Source: Gammaproteobacteria bacterium
GTDB lineage: Bacteria > Pseudomonadota > Gammaproteobacteria > Ga0077536
Assembly: GCA_030833185.1 (NCBI GenBank)
Contig: JAURHQ010000013.1
Span: 1-38,630, forward strand
DNA length: 38,630 nt
Direction of reading: 5' to 3'
Shown: positions 17,546 to 25,272 of the stretch, piece by piece
Layout of the letters: every line of letters starts with the position of its first letter
Position numbering within the stretch: position 1 is the first letter of the stretch
The notes under the pieces: model-generated
What the model saw: only the letters and a program-made list of their open reading frames with translations
The model's database searches: none
Told to the model about the DNA's origin: nothing
Program-made: the position numbers and the translations under genes

Positions 17546-18851
17546 CCGGCACCGCCGCCGGCTGGTCCACGGCCTGCGGGTGTTGGCCTTGTTGGGCGCG
17601 ACCTGCAGTCTGCTCAAGCTCGCCAACGACCATCACCGAACCTTCGATTGGACCGGCAACCACCGGCACAGCTTGAGCCCGGCCAGCGTGGCGGCGGTGG
17701 CGGCGGTGGCCGGCCCGATAGCGGTCAGCGTCTACCTGCCCGAGCAGCATGCCGGGCGGGAGCGCGCCAAGGCCTTGATTGCGCGATACCAGCGACTGGC
17801 AGCGCGGGTCGAATTGCGGTTCATCGATCCGGCCGATGTGCCGGACCTGATGCGCAAAGAAGAAATACGTGAAGGCGAGGTGGTAGTGAGCGCAAGCGGG
17901 CGACAGGAGCGGGTGCGAGGGCTGAGCGAGGCCGCCTTCACCGACGCGCTGGCCCGCCTGGCGCGCGGTGAACAAGCGTGGCTGGGCTTCGTCACCGGAC
18001 ACGGCGAGCGGAGCCCCACCCGCGCGGCCAATTTCGACCTTGCCGATTTCGCCAATGCGCTAGCACCGCGGGGCATTCGCGCGCGCGAACTCAGTCTGGT
18101 TGAACTCGGGGCGGTGCCCGACAACATCAGCGCGCTGGTCATCGCCAGCCCGCAAACCGACTTCCTGCCCGCAGAAATTAGCCTCATCGAAAACTTTATC
18201 GCCCGAGGCGGGCACCTGCTGTGGTTGCTTGAGCCAGATCTGCCGCCGTCTTTTCAGGCGCTGGGGACGGCGCTGGGCCTGCAAGCGTCGACGCAAACCC
18301 TGATCGACCCGGCTGCCGAGGCCATGGGGCTGAAGGATCCGACGCTTGCGCTGGTCTTGCGCTACGAACCCCATCTGGCGCTGGGCCAGTTCGCCACCAC
18401 CGTGCTGCTGCCCCGGGCGGCGCCCGTTATCGTGAAAGCGCCCGCTGGCTGGACCACGGCAACCCTGTTCAACAGCGGTCAGGGCAGTTGGGGCGAGTCC
18501 GGTAAAGTGGAGTCGCAAGTAGCCTTCGACGACGGCCTTGATGCACCCGGGCCGTTACCGCTCGCCGTTGCCCTGACCCGTGGCCAGCAGCGCGTGGTGC
18601 TGGTCGGCGACGGCGATTTCCTCTCCAATACCTTCCTGGGCAATGGTGGTAATCGCGAACTGGGGATCCGTCTGGTCGAATGGCTGAGCGCGAACGACGC
18701 GCTCATCAAGGTCGATGCCGTGCCCGCCCCAGACCGTGAACTCGTGCTTGCGCCCTGGCAAATCGCCGTGATTGGTGGCGGCTTTCTGGTCGGCCTCCCC
18801 GGCGCGTTTCTCCTTAAAGGTCTTTGCTTGTGGTGGCGTCGCCGTGCCTGA
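17523..18851 (+). CDS. GldG-like ABC-associated membrane protein
   Basis: A protein of about 442 residues. It has an N-terminal transmembrane helix (LRVLALLGATCSLLKLAN), a long region that looks extracytoplasmic and begins YLPEQHAGRERAKALIARY, and a C-terminal helix (WQIAVIGGGFLVGLPGAFLL) ending WWRRRA. The middle has the GldG/IFT52-like pattern: ARVELRFIDPA, VTGHGERSP, then a DFANAL segment and LVIASPQTDFLPAEISLIENFIARGGHLLWLLEP. VVLVGDGDFLSN follows near the end. GldG proteins accompany GldA/GldF; their mechanism is not known. The start is uncertain: ATG 17523 or GTG 17526, both without a good ribosome-binding site. It overlaps mutM by 8 bases. Confidence 0.82.
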   Translation: MVNAVGFDRHRRRLVHGLRVLALLGATCSLLKLANDHHRTFDWTGNHRHSLSPASVAAVAAVAGPIAVSVYLPEQHAGRERAKALIARYQRLAARVELRFIDPADVPDLMRKEEIREGEVVVSASGRQERVRGLSEAAFTDALARLARGEQAWLGFVTGHGERSPTRAANFDLADFANALAPRGIRARELSLVELGAVPDNISALVIASPQTDFLPAEISLIENFIARGGHLLWLLEPDLPPSFQALGTALGLQASTQTLIDPAAEAMGLKDPTLALVLRYEPHLALGQFATTVLLPRAAPVIVKAPAGWTTATLFNSGQGSWGESGKVESQVAFDDGLDAPGPLPLAVALTRGQQRVVLVGDGDFLSNTFLGNGGNRELGIRLVEWLSANDALIKVDAVPAPDRELVLAPWQIAVIGGGFLVGLPGAFLLKGLCLWWRRRA

Positions 18852-19662
18852 ATTACCTGAAGTCGAAACAACCCGGCGCGGCGTTGCACCGCATGTGGAG
18901 GGACGCACCGTCAGTCGCGTGCTGGTGCGCGAGCGGCGCTTCCGACAGCCGGTGCCGGCAGATTTGGCCGCGCAACTGGTCGGGCAGCGCCTGCGCAGGG
19001 TGATCCGGCGGGCAAAATATCTGCTGTTCGAGTTTCCGCACGGACATCTGCTGGTGCATCTGGGGATGTCGGGCTCGCTCCGGGTTATCTCGCCGGGCGC
19101 GCCGCTTAAGCCGCATGACCATATCGATCTGGAGTTTGACGACCAGATTTGCCTGCGTTTGCGCGACCCGCGACGCTTCGGGCTGATGCTATGGCTGTCC
19201 GGGGCGCCAGAGGCGCACCCCCTGTTAGCCAAGCTGGGCCCCGAACCCTGGGATGAGGCCTTCAACGCCAGTTATCTCGCGGGTCTTGCCAAGGCGCGCA
19301 GCGGCGCCGTCAAAAACTTCCTGATGGACGGCAGCGTGGTGGTCGGGGTGGGCAACATCTACGCCAGCGAGTCGCTGCACCGCGCGGGCATCCATCCGTC
19401 GCGCCCGGCGCGGCGCGTTTCAGCGGCGCGGTACGCTTTGCTGGTCGACTCGGTGCGGACGGTGCTTGAGGCCGCGATTGGCTTCGGCGGCACCACGCTG
19501 CGCGACTTCACCCGGGATGACGGCAAGCCGGGCTACTTTCGCAACGAACTCAGGGTGTACGACCGGGCAGGCCAGCCGTGTCTACAATGCGGCGAGGGGC
19601 CGATTGCACAGCGGGTGATTGGCCAACGCGCCAGCTATTTCTGCCCCCTCTGTCAGCGATGA
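18844..19662 (+). CDS. mutM: MutM, formamidopyrimidine-DNA glycosylase
   Basis: A 272-residue DNA glycosylase/AP lyase that removes 8-oxoguanine and ring-opened purines. It begins PELPEVETTRRG after the initiator, so the catalytic N-terminal Pro and Glu are in place. Further motifs are HLGMSGSLRV, VGVGNIYASE, TTLRDF and a C-terminal zinc ribbon with CLQCG and CPLCQR. The start must be GTG 18844, because the N-terminal proline is the nucleophile and longer frames would bury it. It overlaps the GldG-like gene by 8 bases and the next gene by ATGA, so it is expressed with a transport cassette. Confidence 0.96.
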   Translation: MPELPEVETTRRGVAPHVEGRTVSRVLVRERRFRQPVPADLAAQLVGQRLRRVIRRAKYLLFEFPHGHLLVHLGMSGSLRVISPGAPLKPHDHIDLEFDDQICLRLRDPRRFGLMLWLSGAPEAHPLLAKLGPEPWDEAFNASYLAGLAKARSGAVKNFLMDGSVVVGVGNIYASESLHRAGIHPSRPARRVSAARYALLVDSVRTVLEAAIGFGGTTLRDFTRDDGKPGYFRNELRVYDRAGQPCLQCGEGPIAQRVIGQRASYFCPLCQR

Positions 19663-20846
19663 AACCGGCCACGCCCTCGCCCCGGGCGGTGGTGGTCGCC
19701 GGCCTGCTGGTGCTGGTCTGTGTGATGGGCATTGGTCGTTTCGCCTACACGCCGCTCCTGCCCCAGATGCAGCAAGCGCTGGGCTGGCAGGTGGCGCAGG
19801 CCGGCGACGTCGCCAGCGCCAATTTTCTGGGTTACCTGCTGGGCGCGCTGGCATCCAGCAACTTGGCGCGACGCCCATCCCGCGCGTATTGGCTGCTGGC
19901 GGCGCTGCTCGGCAGCACGTTCACCACCCTGGCCGGAGCGCTCGACTGGGGCTTTGAAGGCTGGCTCTTGCTGCGCGCAAGCGCGGGCGCTGCGAGTGCG
20001 ATCGGCATGGTGCTGGGCATGGCGCTGGTCATTGACTACGTGGGGCGAGTCGGGAGATCCGAACTCAGCACCGCCGCGTTTCCTGGCGTCGGGATCGGGA
20101 TCGTCCTCTCGGTGCTGGTGATTGAGAGCGCCCGGTTCGCGGGCTGGTCGCTGGGTGCCCAATGGGCAGCGCTAGGCGTCTGCGCTGGGCTTTGTGTGGC
20201 GCTGGCCTTGCCCGTGTTGTGGCGCTTGCCGAACCTCATTCCGACGCCGGGCGTGCCCGGCGTCGCGACAAACCGCGCGGAGGACGGTCCGACCCTCCAC
20301 CGCCTGATCGCAGCCTACGGTCTGCTTGGCTTCGGGTATGTGGTGACGGCGACGTTCATCGTGCTGATGGCGCGCGAGCGGGGCAGCGCCACGCTGCTGG
20401 AACCCCTTTGCTGGCTGGTGGTCGGCGCGACGGCCGCGCCCTCGGTGCCGGTCGGGCGGGCGCTGGCTAGCCGGTTTGGAGAGCTCGCGGTGATGCGCTG
20501 GGCTTTCGGCCTGCAGGCGCTAGGCGTGCTGCTGGCCGGCATGGGGCGCGACCCGGTCAGCCTGGTGCTGGGCGGTGCCTGTCTGGGCGCCACCTTTTTA
20601 TCGATTACCGCGCTGATCCTGAACGCGGCCCGACGCGCCGCCGGCGCCGGCGCGGATGCGGCACTGGGCTGGATGACGGCCGCATTCGGCAGTGGGCAAT
20701 GGCTAGGGCCGTTCTGCGCCGGACGGCTTGCGCAGTGGCGGGGCGACTTTGCGCTGGCCTCCCTGCTCGCGGCGTCTCTGCTGTTGCTCGGCGCAGCCCT
20801 GCTGCCCCGAACATCAGCCCAGACGCTTAACGCGGCACCACGCTAA
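19659..20846 (+). CDS. YbfB/YjiJ family MFS transporter
   Basis: A 395-residue, roughly 12-helix major-facilitator protein. The N-terminal helix carries the family mark GIGRFAYTPLLPQMQ. Matching signatures near the middle (YGLLGFGYVVTATFIVLMAR) and in helix 10-11 (LGGACLGATFLSITALIL) support the YbfB/YjiJ group. The substrate is unknown. The ATG at 19659 overlaps the mutM stop (ATGA), so translation is coupled to mutM. Its last 20 bases overlap the convergent ggt gene. Confidence 0.9.
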   Translation: MKPATPSPRAVVVAGLLVLVCVMGIGRFAYTPLLPQMQQALGWQVAQAGDVASANFLGYLLGALASSNLARRPSRAYWLLAALLGSTFTTLAGALDWGFEGWLLLRASAGAASAIGMVLGMALVIDYVGRVGRSELSTAAFPGVGIGIVLSVLVIESARFAGWSLGAQWAALGVCAGLCVALALPVLWRLPNLIPTPGVPGVATNRAEDGPTLHRLIAAYGLLGFGYVVTATFIVLMARERGSATLLEPLCWLVVGATAAPSVPVGRALASRFGELAVMRWAFGLQALGVLLAGMGRDPVSLVLGGACLGATFLSITALILNAARRAAGAGADAALGWMTAAFGSGQWLGPFCAGRLAQWRGDFALASLLAASLLLLGAALLPRTSAQTLNAAPR

Positions 20847-22548
20847 ACACCTCGGCTGTCCCTTCGCCGCGCGGGTCGGCTGCCGCGCTGACCGCCTGCT
20901 GGTCGCGGTCCCAAAGAATGGCCTGCATGTTGCCGTAGTCACGGTCGGAGCGCGTGAGCTTGTGACCCAGTTTGGCCAGCGCCGCCTGTAGATCCGGACC
21001 GAAGGCTGCGGGCTCGTAGAGCACTTCGTCGGGCAGATACTGGTGATGAAATCTGGGTGTGGCGACCCAGTCAGCCGGCGGCAGACCGTTGCTGTAAGCC
21101 AGCACACCCAAGAGCACCATGGAGATGATTCGGCTGCCGCCGGGCGTGCCCAGAATGCCAACCCGCTGCGGCGTCTCGACAAAGGTGGGCGTCATCGAGG
21201 ACAAGGGTCGCTTGCCCGGCGCAATGGCGTTGGCTTCCACGCCCACCAGGCCGTAGCCGTTCGGCGCGTTGGGCTTGGCGGAGAAATCGTCCATTTCGTC
21301 ATTCAGCAGCACCCCCGTCCCGGGCGGGGTGAACGCGGCGCCGAACGGATAGTTAATGCTGAGGGTCGCCGCAACCCGGTTGCCTTCGGCGTCCAGCACC
21401 GAAAGATGCGTGGTGTGGTCACCCTGCGCCGGCGGCGCAATTGGCCGAAGGCTGGTGCTGGGCGTTGCGGCGGTCAGCGACAGGTTGGCGCTTACTTCCT
21501 TTGCATGCGCCTTGCTGATGAGCTTGGCCACCGGGATGTCGACAAAATCCGGGTCACCGAGATACTCCGCACGGTCGCGATAGGCGCGGCGCATGGCTTC
21601 AATCGTTAAGTGGGTGCGGGTGAGTTGGGGGAGCGTGATGAGGTCATGCGGCTCGAGTTGATTGAGCGCCTCCAGCAGGGCAACACCGCCAGATGACGGC
21701 GGCGGTGCCGACACCACCCGAATCCCCTGAAAAGACCCCACCAGCGGCGCGCGCTCCACCACGGTGTATGCCGCGAGATCCGCCAGCGTCCAAATCCCGC
21801 CCGCCGCCCGCACCCCGTTAACCAGGCGCGTCGCCAGCGGACCGGCGTAAAACCCGGCCTTGCCCGCTGCCGCCATCGACTCCAGCGTCTCGGCTAATGC
21901 CGGCTGGCGTAGCATGACGCCGCTTGCGGGGGGGTCGCCCGCTGCGAGGAAAATGCCAGCGGTAGTCGGATCTTTACGCAGCACTTCCAGACGAACCTTG
22001 GCCATTAACCGATAGCGTTCGCTTACTTCAAAGCCTTCTCGCGCATACGAGATGGCGGGGGCAAGCGCGCGGGCCAAGGGCAGACGACCATATTTTTCGC
22101 TCAGCAGCACGAGGCCAGCAGGCAGGCCGGGGATCGCCGCCGCGAGCGGACCGTTAAGCGAGAGCCCGGGGATGACATTGCCGGCCTCGTCCAGGTACAT
22201 GTTGCGGGTGGCTGCGCCCGGCGCTTTTTCACGAGCGTCCAGCATTACTTCGTGCGCATCGGCGGCGCGGTGGAGCAGAAAAAATCCGCCGCCGCCTATC
22301 CCGGAGGAGTAGGGCTCGACGACCGCCAGCGCGGCGGCGACCGCCACCGCGGCATCAAATGCATTCCCGCCATCGAGCAGGATCTCGCGCCCGGCCCGGG
22401 TCGCCAGCGGATGGGCTGACGCGATTGCCGCTTGAGCCGGCGTAATGGGCAGCTCGCGTCCGGTCGCCGGCAGCGCCAGCAGCACAACAAGCAGGCCGGC
22501 ACAGCACATGGCCAGCCAGCGCAGTCCAGCGTTTGATTCTTTTTGCAT
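20827..22548 (-). CDS. ggt: Gamma-glutamyltransferase (glutathione hydrolase) precursor
   Basis: A 573-residue N-terminal-nucleophile enzyme that splits gamma-glutamyl bonds, chiefly of glutathione, in the periplasm. The hydrophobic N-terminus (MCCAGLLVVLLALPATG) is a signal peptide; the cysteines there also leave a lipoprotein-like anchor open. The autocleavage site is GDHTTHLSVLD, with the new N-terminal Thr at about 379. The small subunit has NRVAATLSINYPFG, TGVLLNDEMDDFS, PLSSMTPT and GTPGGSRI. I chose ATG 22548; a GGAG lies about 9 bases upstream, and the TTG nine bases earlier is too close to it. It is the last gene of the ftsY-divergent minus-strand block, 39 bases after the ferredoxin gene. 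Confidence 0.95.
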   Translation of the reverse strand: MQKESNAGLRWLAMCCAGLLVVLLALPATGRELPITPAQAAIASAHPLATRAGREILLDGGNAFDAAVAVAAALAVVEPYSSGIGGGGFFLLHRAADAHEVMLDAREKAPGAATRNMYLDEAGNVIPGLSLNGPLAAAIPGLPAGLVLLSEKYGRLPLARALAPAISYAREGFEVSERYRLMAKVRLEVLRKDPTTAGIFLAAGDPPASGVMLRQPALAETLESMAAAGKAGFYAGPLATRLVNGVRAAGGIWTLADLAAYTVVERAPLVGSFQGIRVVSAPPPSSGGVALLEALNQLEPHDLITLPQLTRTHLTIEAMRRAYRDRAEYLGDPDFVDIPVAKLISKAHAKEVSANLSLTAATPSTSLRPIAPPAQGDHTTHLSVLDAEGNRVAATLSINYPFGAAFTPPGTGVLLNDEMDDFSAKPNAPNGYGLVGVEANAIAPGKRPLSSMTPTFVETPQRVGILGTPGGSRIISMVLLGVLAYSNGLPPADWVATPRFHHQYLPDEVLYEPAAFGPDLQAALAKLGHKLTRSDRDYGNMQAILWDRDQQAVSAAADPRGEGTAEVFSVVPR

Positions 22549-22587
22549 GAGCGACAACTCCGGGGACGCAGCCCTTGGGCAATACGG

Positions 22588-22839
22588 CTAGCCGCCCGCG
22601 GTGAGGCGGCGGTATTTGTCCATCAGTTCGGCGCGGCTTTCCACGTGCGCGAGGTCCAGTGGAATGCAGTCCACCGGACACACCTGCACGCACTGCGGGC
22701 GATCGAAATGGCCGACGCACTCGGTACATCGACCGGGATTAATCTGGTAGTGCTCCGGCCCTTCAAAAATAGCTTCGTTCGGGCACTCCGGCTCGCAAAC
22801 GTCGCAATTCACGCATTGTTCGGTGATGCGGAGGGCCAT
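22588..22839 (-). CDS. yfhL: 2[4Fe-4S] ferredoxin (YfhL / Alvin type)
   Basis: An 83-residue electron carrier. The first cluster motif is CVNCDVCEPECP. The second is CTEC, a 7-residue insert, then CVQVCPVDC. The insert between the second and third ligands, together with the C-terminal helix (RAELMDKYRRL), defines the Alvin group first known from Chromatiaceae, which has very low potentials. The physiological partner is not known. It starts at ATG 22839, 10 bases after the coaD stop; this ferredoxin-coaD pairing is common in pseudomonads and relatives. Confidence 0.94.
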   Translation of the reverse strand: MALRITEQCVNCDVCEPECPNEAIFEGPEHYQINPGRCTECVGHFDRPQCVQVCPVDCIPLDLAHVESRAELMDKYRRLTAGG

Positions 22840-22849
22840 GCCTTGGCGT

Positions 22850-23347
22850 TTATTTTTTTGCCGCGCGTTTGCCGAGGCGCTCGGCCAGCGCCTCGCGAAC
22901 GATCGGGTGAACGAAGGCGCCTACTTCACCGCCAAGCGAGGCGATTTCGCGGATCAGAGAGGAGGAGATGTAGGAGTAGTTTTCACGCGTCGGCATGAAA
23001 ATGGTGTCGGCCTCGGGCACCAGATGCTTGTTCATGCCGGCGAGCTGAAACTCGTACTCGAAATCCGACACTGCACGCAGGCCACGCAGAACGGCGCAGG
23101 CATCCCATTGGCGCACGAAGTTAGCGAGCAAGCCCTCGAAGCGGTGAACTTCCACGTTTGGATAGTCGACCAGCACGCGTTTCGCCAAATCCACCCGCTC
23201 GTCGGTCGAAAACGCCGTGCTCTTGGAGGTGCTGGCCGCCACCGCCACGATGACGTGCCCGAAAATGCGCGCGGCACGGGCAACGATGTCGATGTGACCG
23301 TTGGTGATCGGGTCAAAAGTGCCCGGATAAATTGCCCTGTTACCCAC
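22850..23347 (-). CDS. coaD: CoaD, phosphopantetheine adenylyltransferase
   Basis: A 165-residue nucleotidyltransferase that makes dephospho-CoA from ATP and 4'-phosphopantetheine. The T/HxGH nucleotide-binding motif is in YPGTFDPITNGHIDI, and the ISSS-type loop is in YSYISSSLIREIASLGG. VLRGLRAVSDFEYEFQLAGMN is the conserved substrate region. It starts at GTG 23347 directly against the rsmD stop with no gap, the usual rsmD-coaD coupling. With coaBC at 12020-13249, two CoA pathway genes lie in this window. Confidence 0.96.
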   Translation of the reverse strand: MGNRAIYPGTFDPITNGHIDIVARAARIFGHVIVAVAASTSKSTAFSTDERVDLAKRVLVDYPNVEVHRFEGLLANFVRQWDACAVLRGLRAVSDFEYEFQLAGMNKHLVPEADTIFMPTRENYSYISSSLIREIASLGGEVGAFVHPIVREALAERLGKRAAKK

Positions 23348-23950
23348 TTAGGTTGCTCCGTTTGGATTGGCTGTTGCGCTCGCTGGCGCGAGCAAGGTGT
23401 AAACCACCTGTCGGGTTTGCCCCTGCCGCAAACAGGTCCATGCGGGCCCTGGCTGCGGTGGCGTTGGCGTTTCCAGATAAACCACGCCGTTCACAGCAAC
23501 CCAGTCGCGTGCCAGCAAGCTGAGCAGTTCGTCGCTCAATCCTGCAGCGAATGGCGGGTCCACGAAGATAACGTCATAGGCAATCGGCTCGCGCTGAGCG
23601 AGCCACGCGCTGGCATCATAACCAAGGATTTCACAGTTGACAGCGGCCAGCATGGCGCGCATGGCTTCGAGATGCCGCAGCACCAGCGGATTGGTGTCGA
23701 GAAAAGTCACCGCGGAGGCCCCGCGGGAGAGGGCTTCAAAGCCCAGCGCCCCGGTGCCGGCGAACAAGTCGAGGCAGCGTGCGCCGGGCAGTCGGGGGGC
23801 GAGCCAATTGAACAGGGTTTCGCGTACCCGATCGGCCGAGGGTCTCACCGCCGCGACTGGCGGCACCGGCAAACGCCGCCCGCGCCACTGTCCGCCAATG
23901 ATCCGGACTTTGCCCTGCGTGGTTTTCGCCGCGTCCGAACCGCGACTCAT
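23348..23950 (-). CDS. rsmD: RsmD, 16S rRNA (guanine-N2) methyltransferase
   Basis: A 200-residue class I methyltransferase. In E. coli RsmD modifies G966 of 16S rRNA. It has the RsmD start VRIIGGQWRGRRL, the RPSADRVRETLFNWL segment, the SAM loop CLDLFAGTGALGFEALSRGA and the catalytic DPPF in VIFVDPPFAAG. The ATG at 23950 overlaps the stop of the upstream M16 gene by ATGA. It is coupled to coaD downstream. Confidence 0.95.
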   Translation of the reverse strand: MSRGSDAAKTTQGKVRIIGGQWRGRRLPVPPVAAVRPSADRVRETLFNWLAPRLPGARCLDLFAGTGALGFEALSRGASAVTFLDTNPLVLRHLEAMRAMLAAVNCEILGYDASAWLAQREPIAYDVIFVDPPFAAGLSDELLSLLARDWVAVNGVVYLETPTPPQPGPAWTCLRQGQTRQVVYTLLAPASATANPNGAT

Positions 23951-25272
23951 GGCGCCGGGGACTTGGCGGCCGGCGGCGCACGACCCACCGTGATAACGGA
24001 CATGGCGTCGGGTGTCAGGTGGCGGCGGACCGCGGCTTTTACCTCAGCCAGCGTGACCGCTGCCATTTTGTCGCGCCAAGTGTCCAGATAATCCAGCGGC
24101 AGCTTGTAGAAGGCGATCATGGAGAGGTTTTCGAGAATCTTGGCGTTGTTATCGATGCGGAGCGGAAAGCCGCCCAGCAGATTGCGGCGGGCGTCTTCCA
24201 GTTCAGCGGCGCTTGGGCCTTCGGCTACAAAGCGCGCGACTTCGCCTTTGAGCAAGGCGAGCGCCTCGTCGCGCTGCTCGCCCCGGGTCTGCAGGCTGGC
24301 GATGAACGGCCCGGGTTGGGCGAGCGGCTCAAAGTGGCTTTCGACGGCATAGGAAAGACCCCGCTTTTCGCGTACTTCCCCGAACAGACGCGATACCACA
24401 CCGTTGCCACCCAGCACGTGATTACCCAACACCAGCGGGAAGTGGTCGGGGTCGCCGCGCGGGATCGCGACCTGCCCAATGATGAGGTGGGTCTGCTCGG
24501 CATCGAACTCGAGATGGGTTTGGCGCGGCGGCTGCCTCGTGACGGCGGGCACGGCCGGGGCCGCGGTGCCAGCCTTCAGTTGCCGGGTGAGCTCCTCTGC
24601 GACACGCTCGGCACCGGCTCGATCAATATCGCCAACCAGCATCAGGATGGCGTTGTTTGCGACATAGAACTGCTGATAGAACGCCTCCACCATCGGCAGG
24701 CTGAGGCCGGACACGCCGGCTACTGTGCCCTCGGGCGGAACGCCGTAAGGGTGTCCGGCGTATAGCGTTTGCATGAAAAGCTGATCGGCCAGCGTGCCGG
24801 GCGATTCCAGTTCCTGTTTCAGGCCGGTGAGCAGCATGGCCTGCTGTCGGGCAAAGGCCTGTGGTTCGAACCGTGGCTTGGCGAGCAGCGCCTGAAGCAG
24901 CGCGAGTGCCGCATCGCGGGTGGGCGGGTCGCTTAGCGTGCGTAGCGAGACCGAAGCCATTTCGAGCGCCGCCCCGGCGCCGAGCGTGGCCCCCGTTGCT
25001 TCCAGAGCTGCGTGAAACTCATCCGCCGGGGTGCTGCTGGTGCCCTCGTCCAGCATCGCGGCGGTCAGCGCCGCCAAGCCGGGCCGTGTCCCGTCGTAAA
25101 CGCTGCCGGCAGCGAAGACCAGCCTGAGGTCCAGCATGGGCAGTTCCGGGGCTGGCACAAAGTAGACCCGGGTCCCGGAAGCGCTGGTCCAATGCTGGAT
25201 TGGCGCCATGGCCATGGCAGGCACCGCGAGCAGCCCGAGACAGGCCCAGCAGATCAATCGCAACAGGGTCAT
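23947..25272 (-). CDS. M16 family protein lacking the zinc motif (non-catalytic partner subunit)
   Basis: A 441-residue M16 (pitrilysin/MPP-like) protein with a signal peptide (LICWACLGLLAVPAMAMA). At the place of the HxxEH zinc site it reads GLAALTAAMLDEGTS, with no histidine, so it cannot bind zinc in the usual way. The C-terminal half has the REKRGLSYAVES segment with the Arg/Tyr pair used by M16 partners to hold substrate. This is the pattern of heterodimeric M16 peptidases, such as mitochondrial processing peptidase and the Sphingomonas M16 pair. It should therefore work with the preceding gene product in the periplasm. The ATG overlaps the upstream stop (ATGA). Its substrate is unknown. 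Confidence 0.9.
   Translation of the reverse strand: MTLLRLICWACLGLLAVPAMAMAPIQHWTSASGTRVYFVPAPELPMLDLRLVFAAGSVYDGTRPGLAALTAAMLDEGTSSTPADEFHAALEATGATLGAGAALEMASVSLRTLSDPPTRDAALALLQALLAKPRFEPQAFARQQAMLLTGLKQELESPGTLADQLFMQTLYAGHPYGVPPEGTVAGVSGLSLPMVEAFYQQFYVANNAILMLVGDIDRAGAERVAEELTRQLKAGTAAPAVPAVTRQPPRQTHLEFDAEQTHLIIGQVAIPRGDPDHFPLVLGNHVLGGNGVVSRLFGEVREKRGLSYAVESHFEPLAQPGPFIASLQTRGEQRDEALALLKGEVARFVAEGPSAAELEDARRNLLGGFPLRIDNNAKILENLSMIAFYKLPLDYLDTWRDKMAAVTLAEVKAAVRRHLTPDAMSVITVGRAPPAAKSPAP

Noticed and set aside
22823-24091. Long open frame opposite coaD, rsmD and the second M16 gene
   Set aside because: It crosses three well-supported genes and shows low-complexity composition typical of antisense frames in GC-rich DNA.
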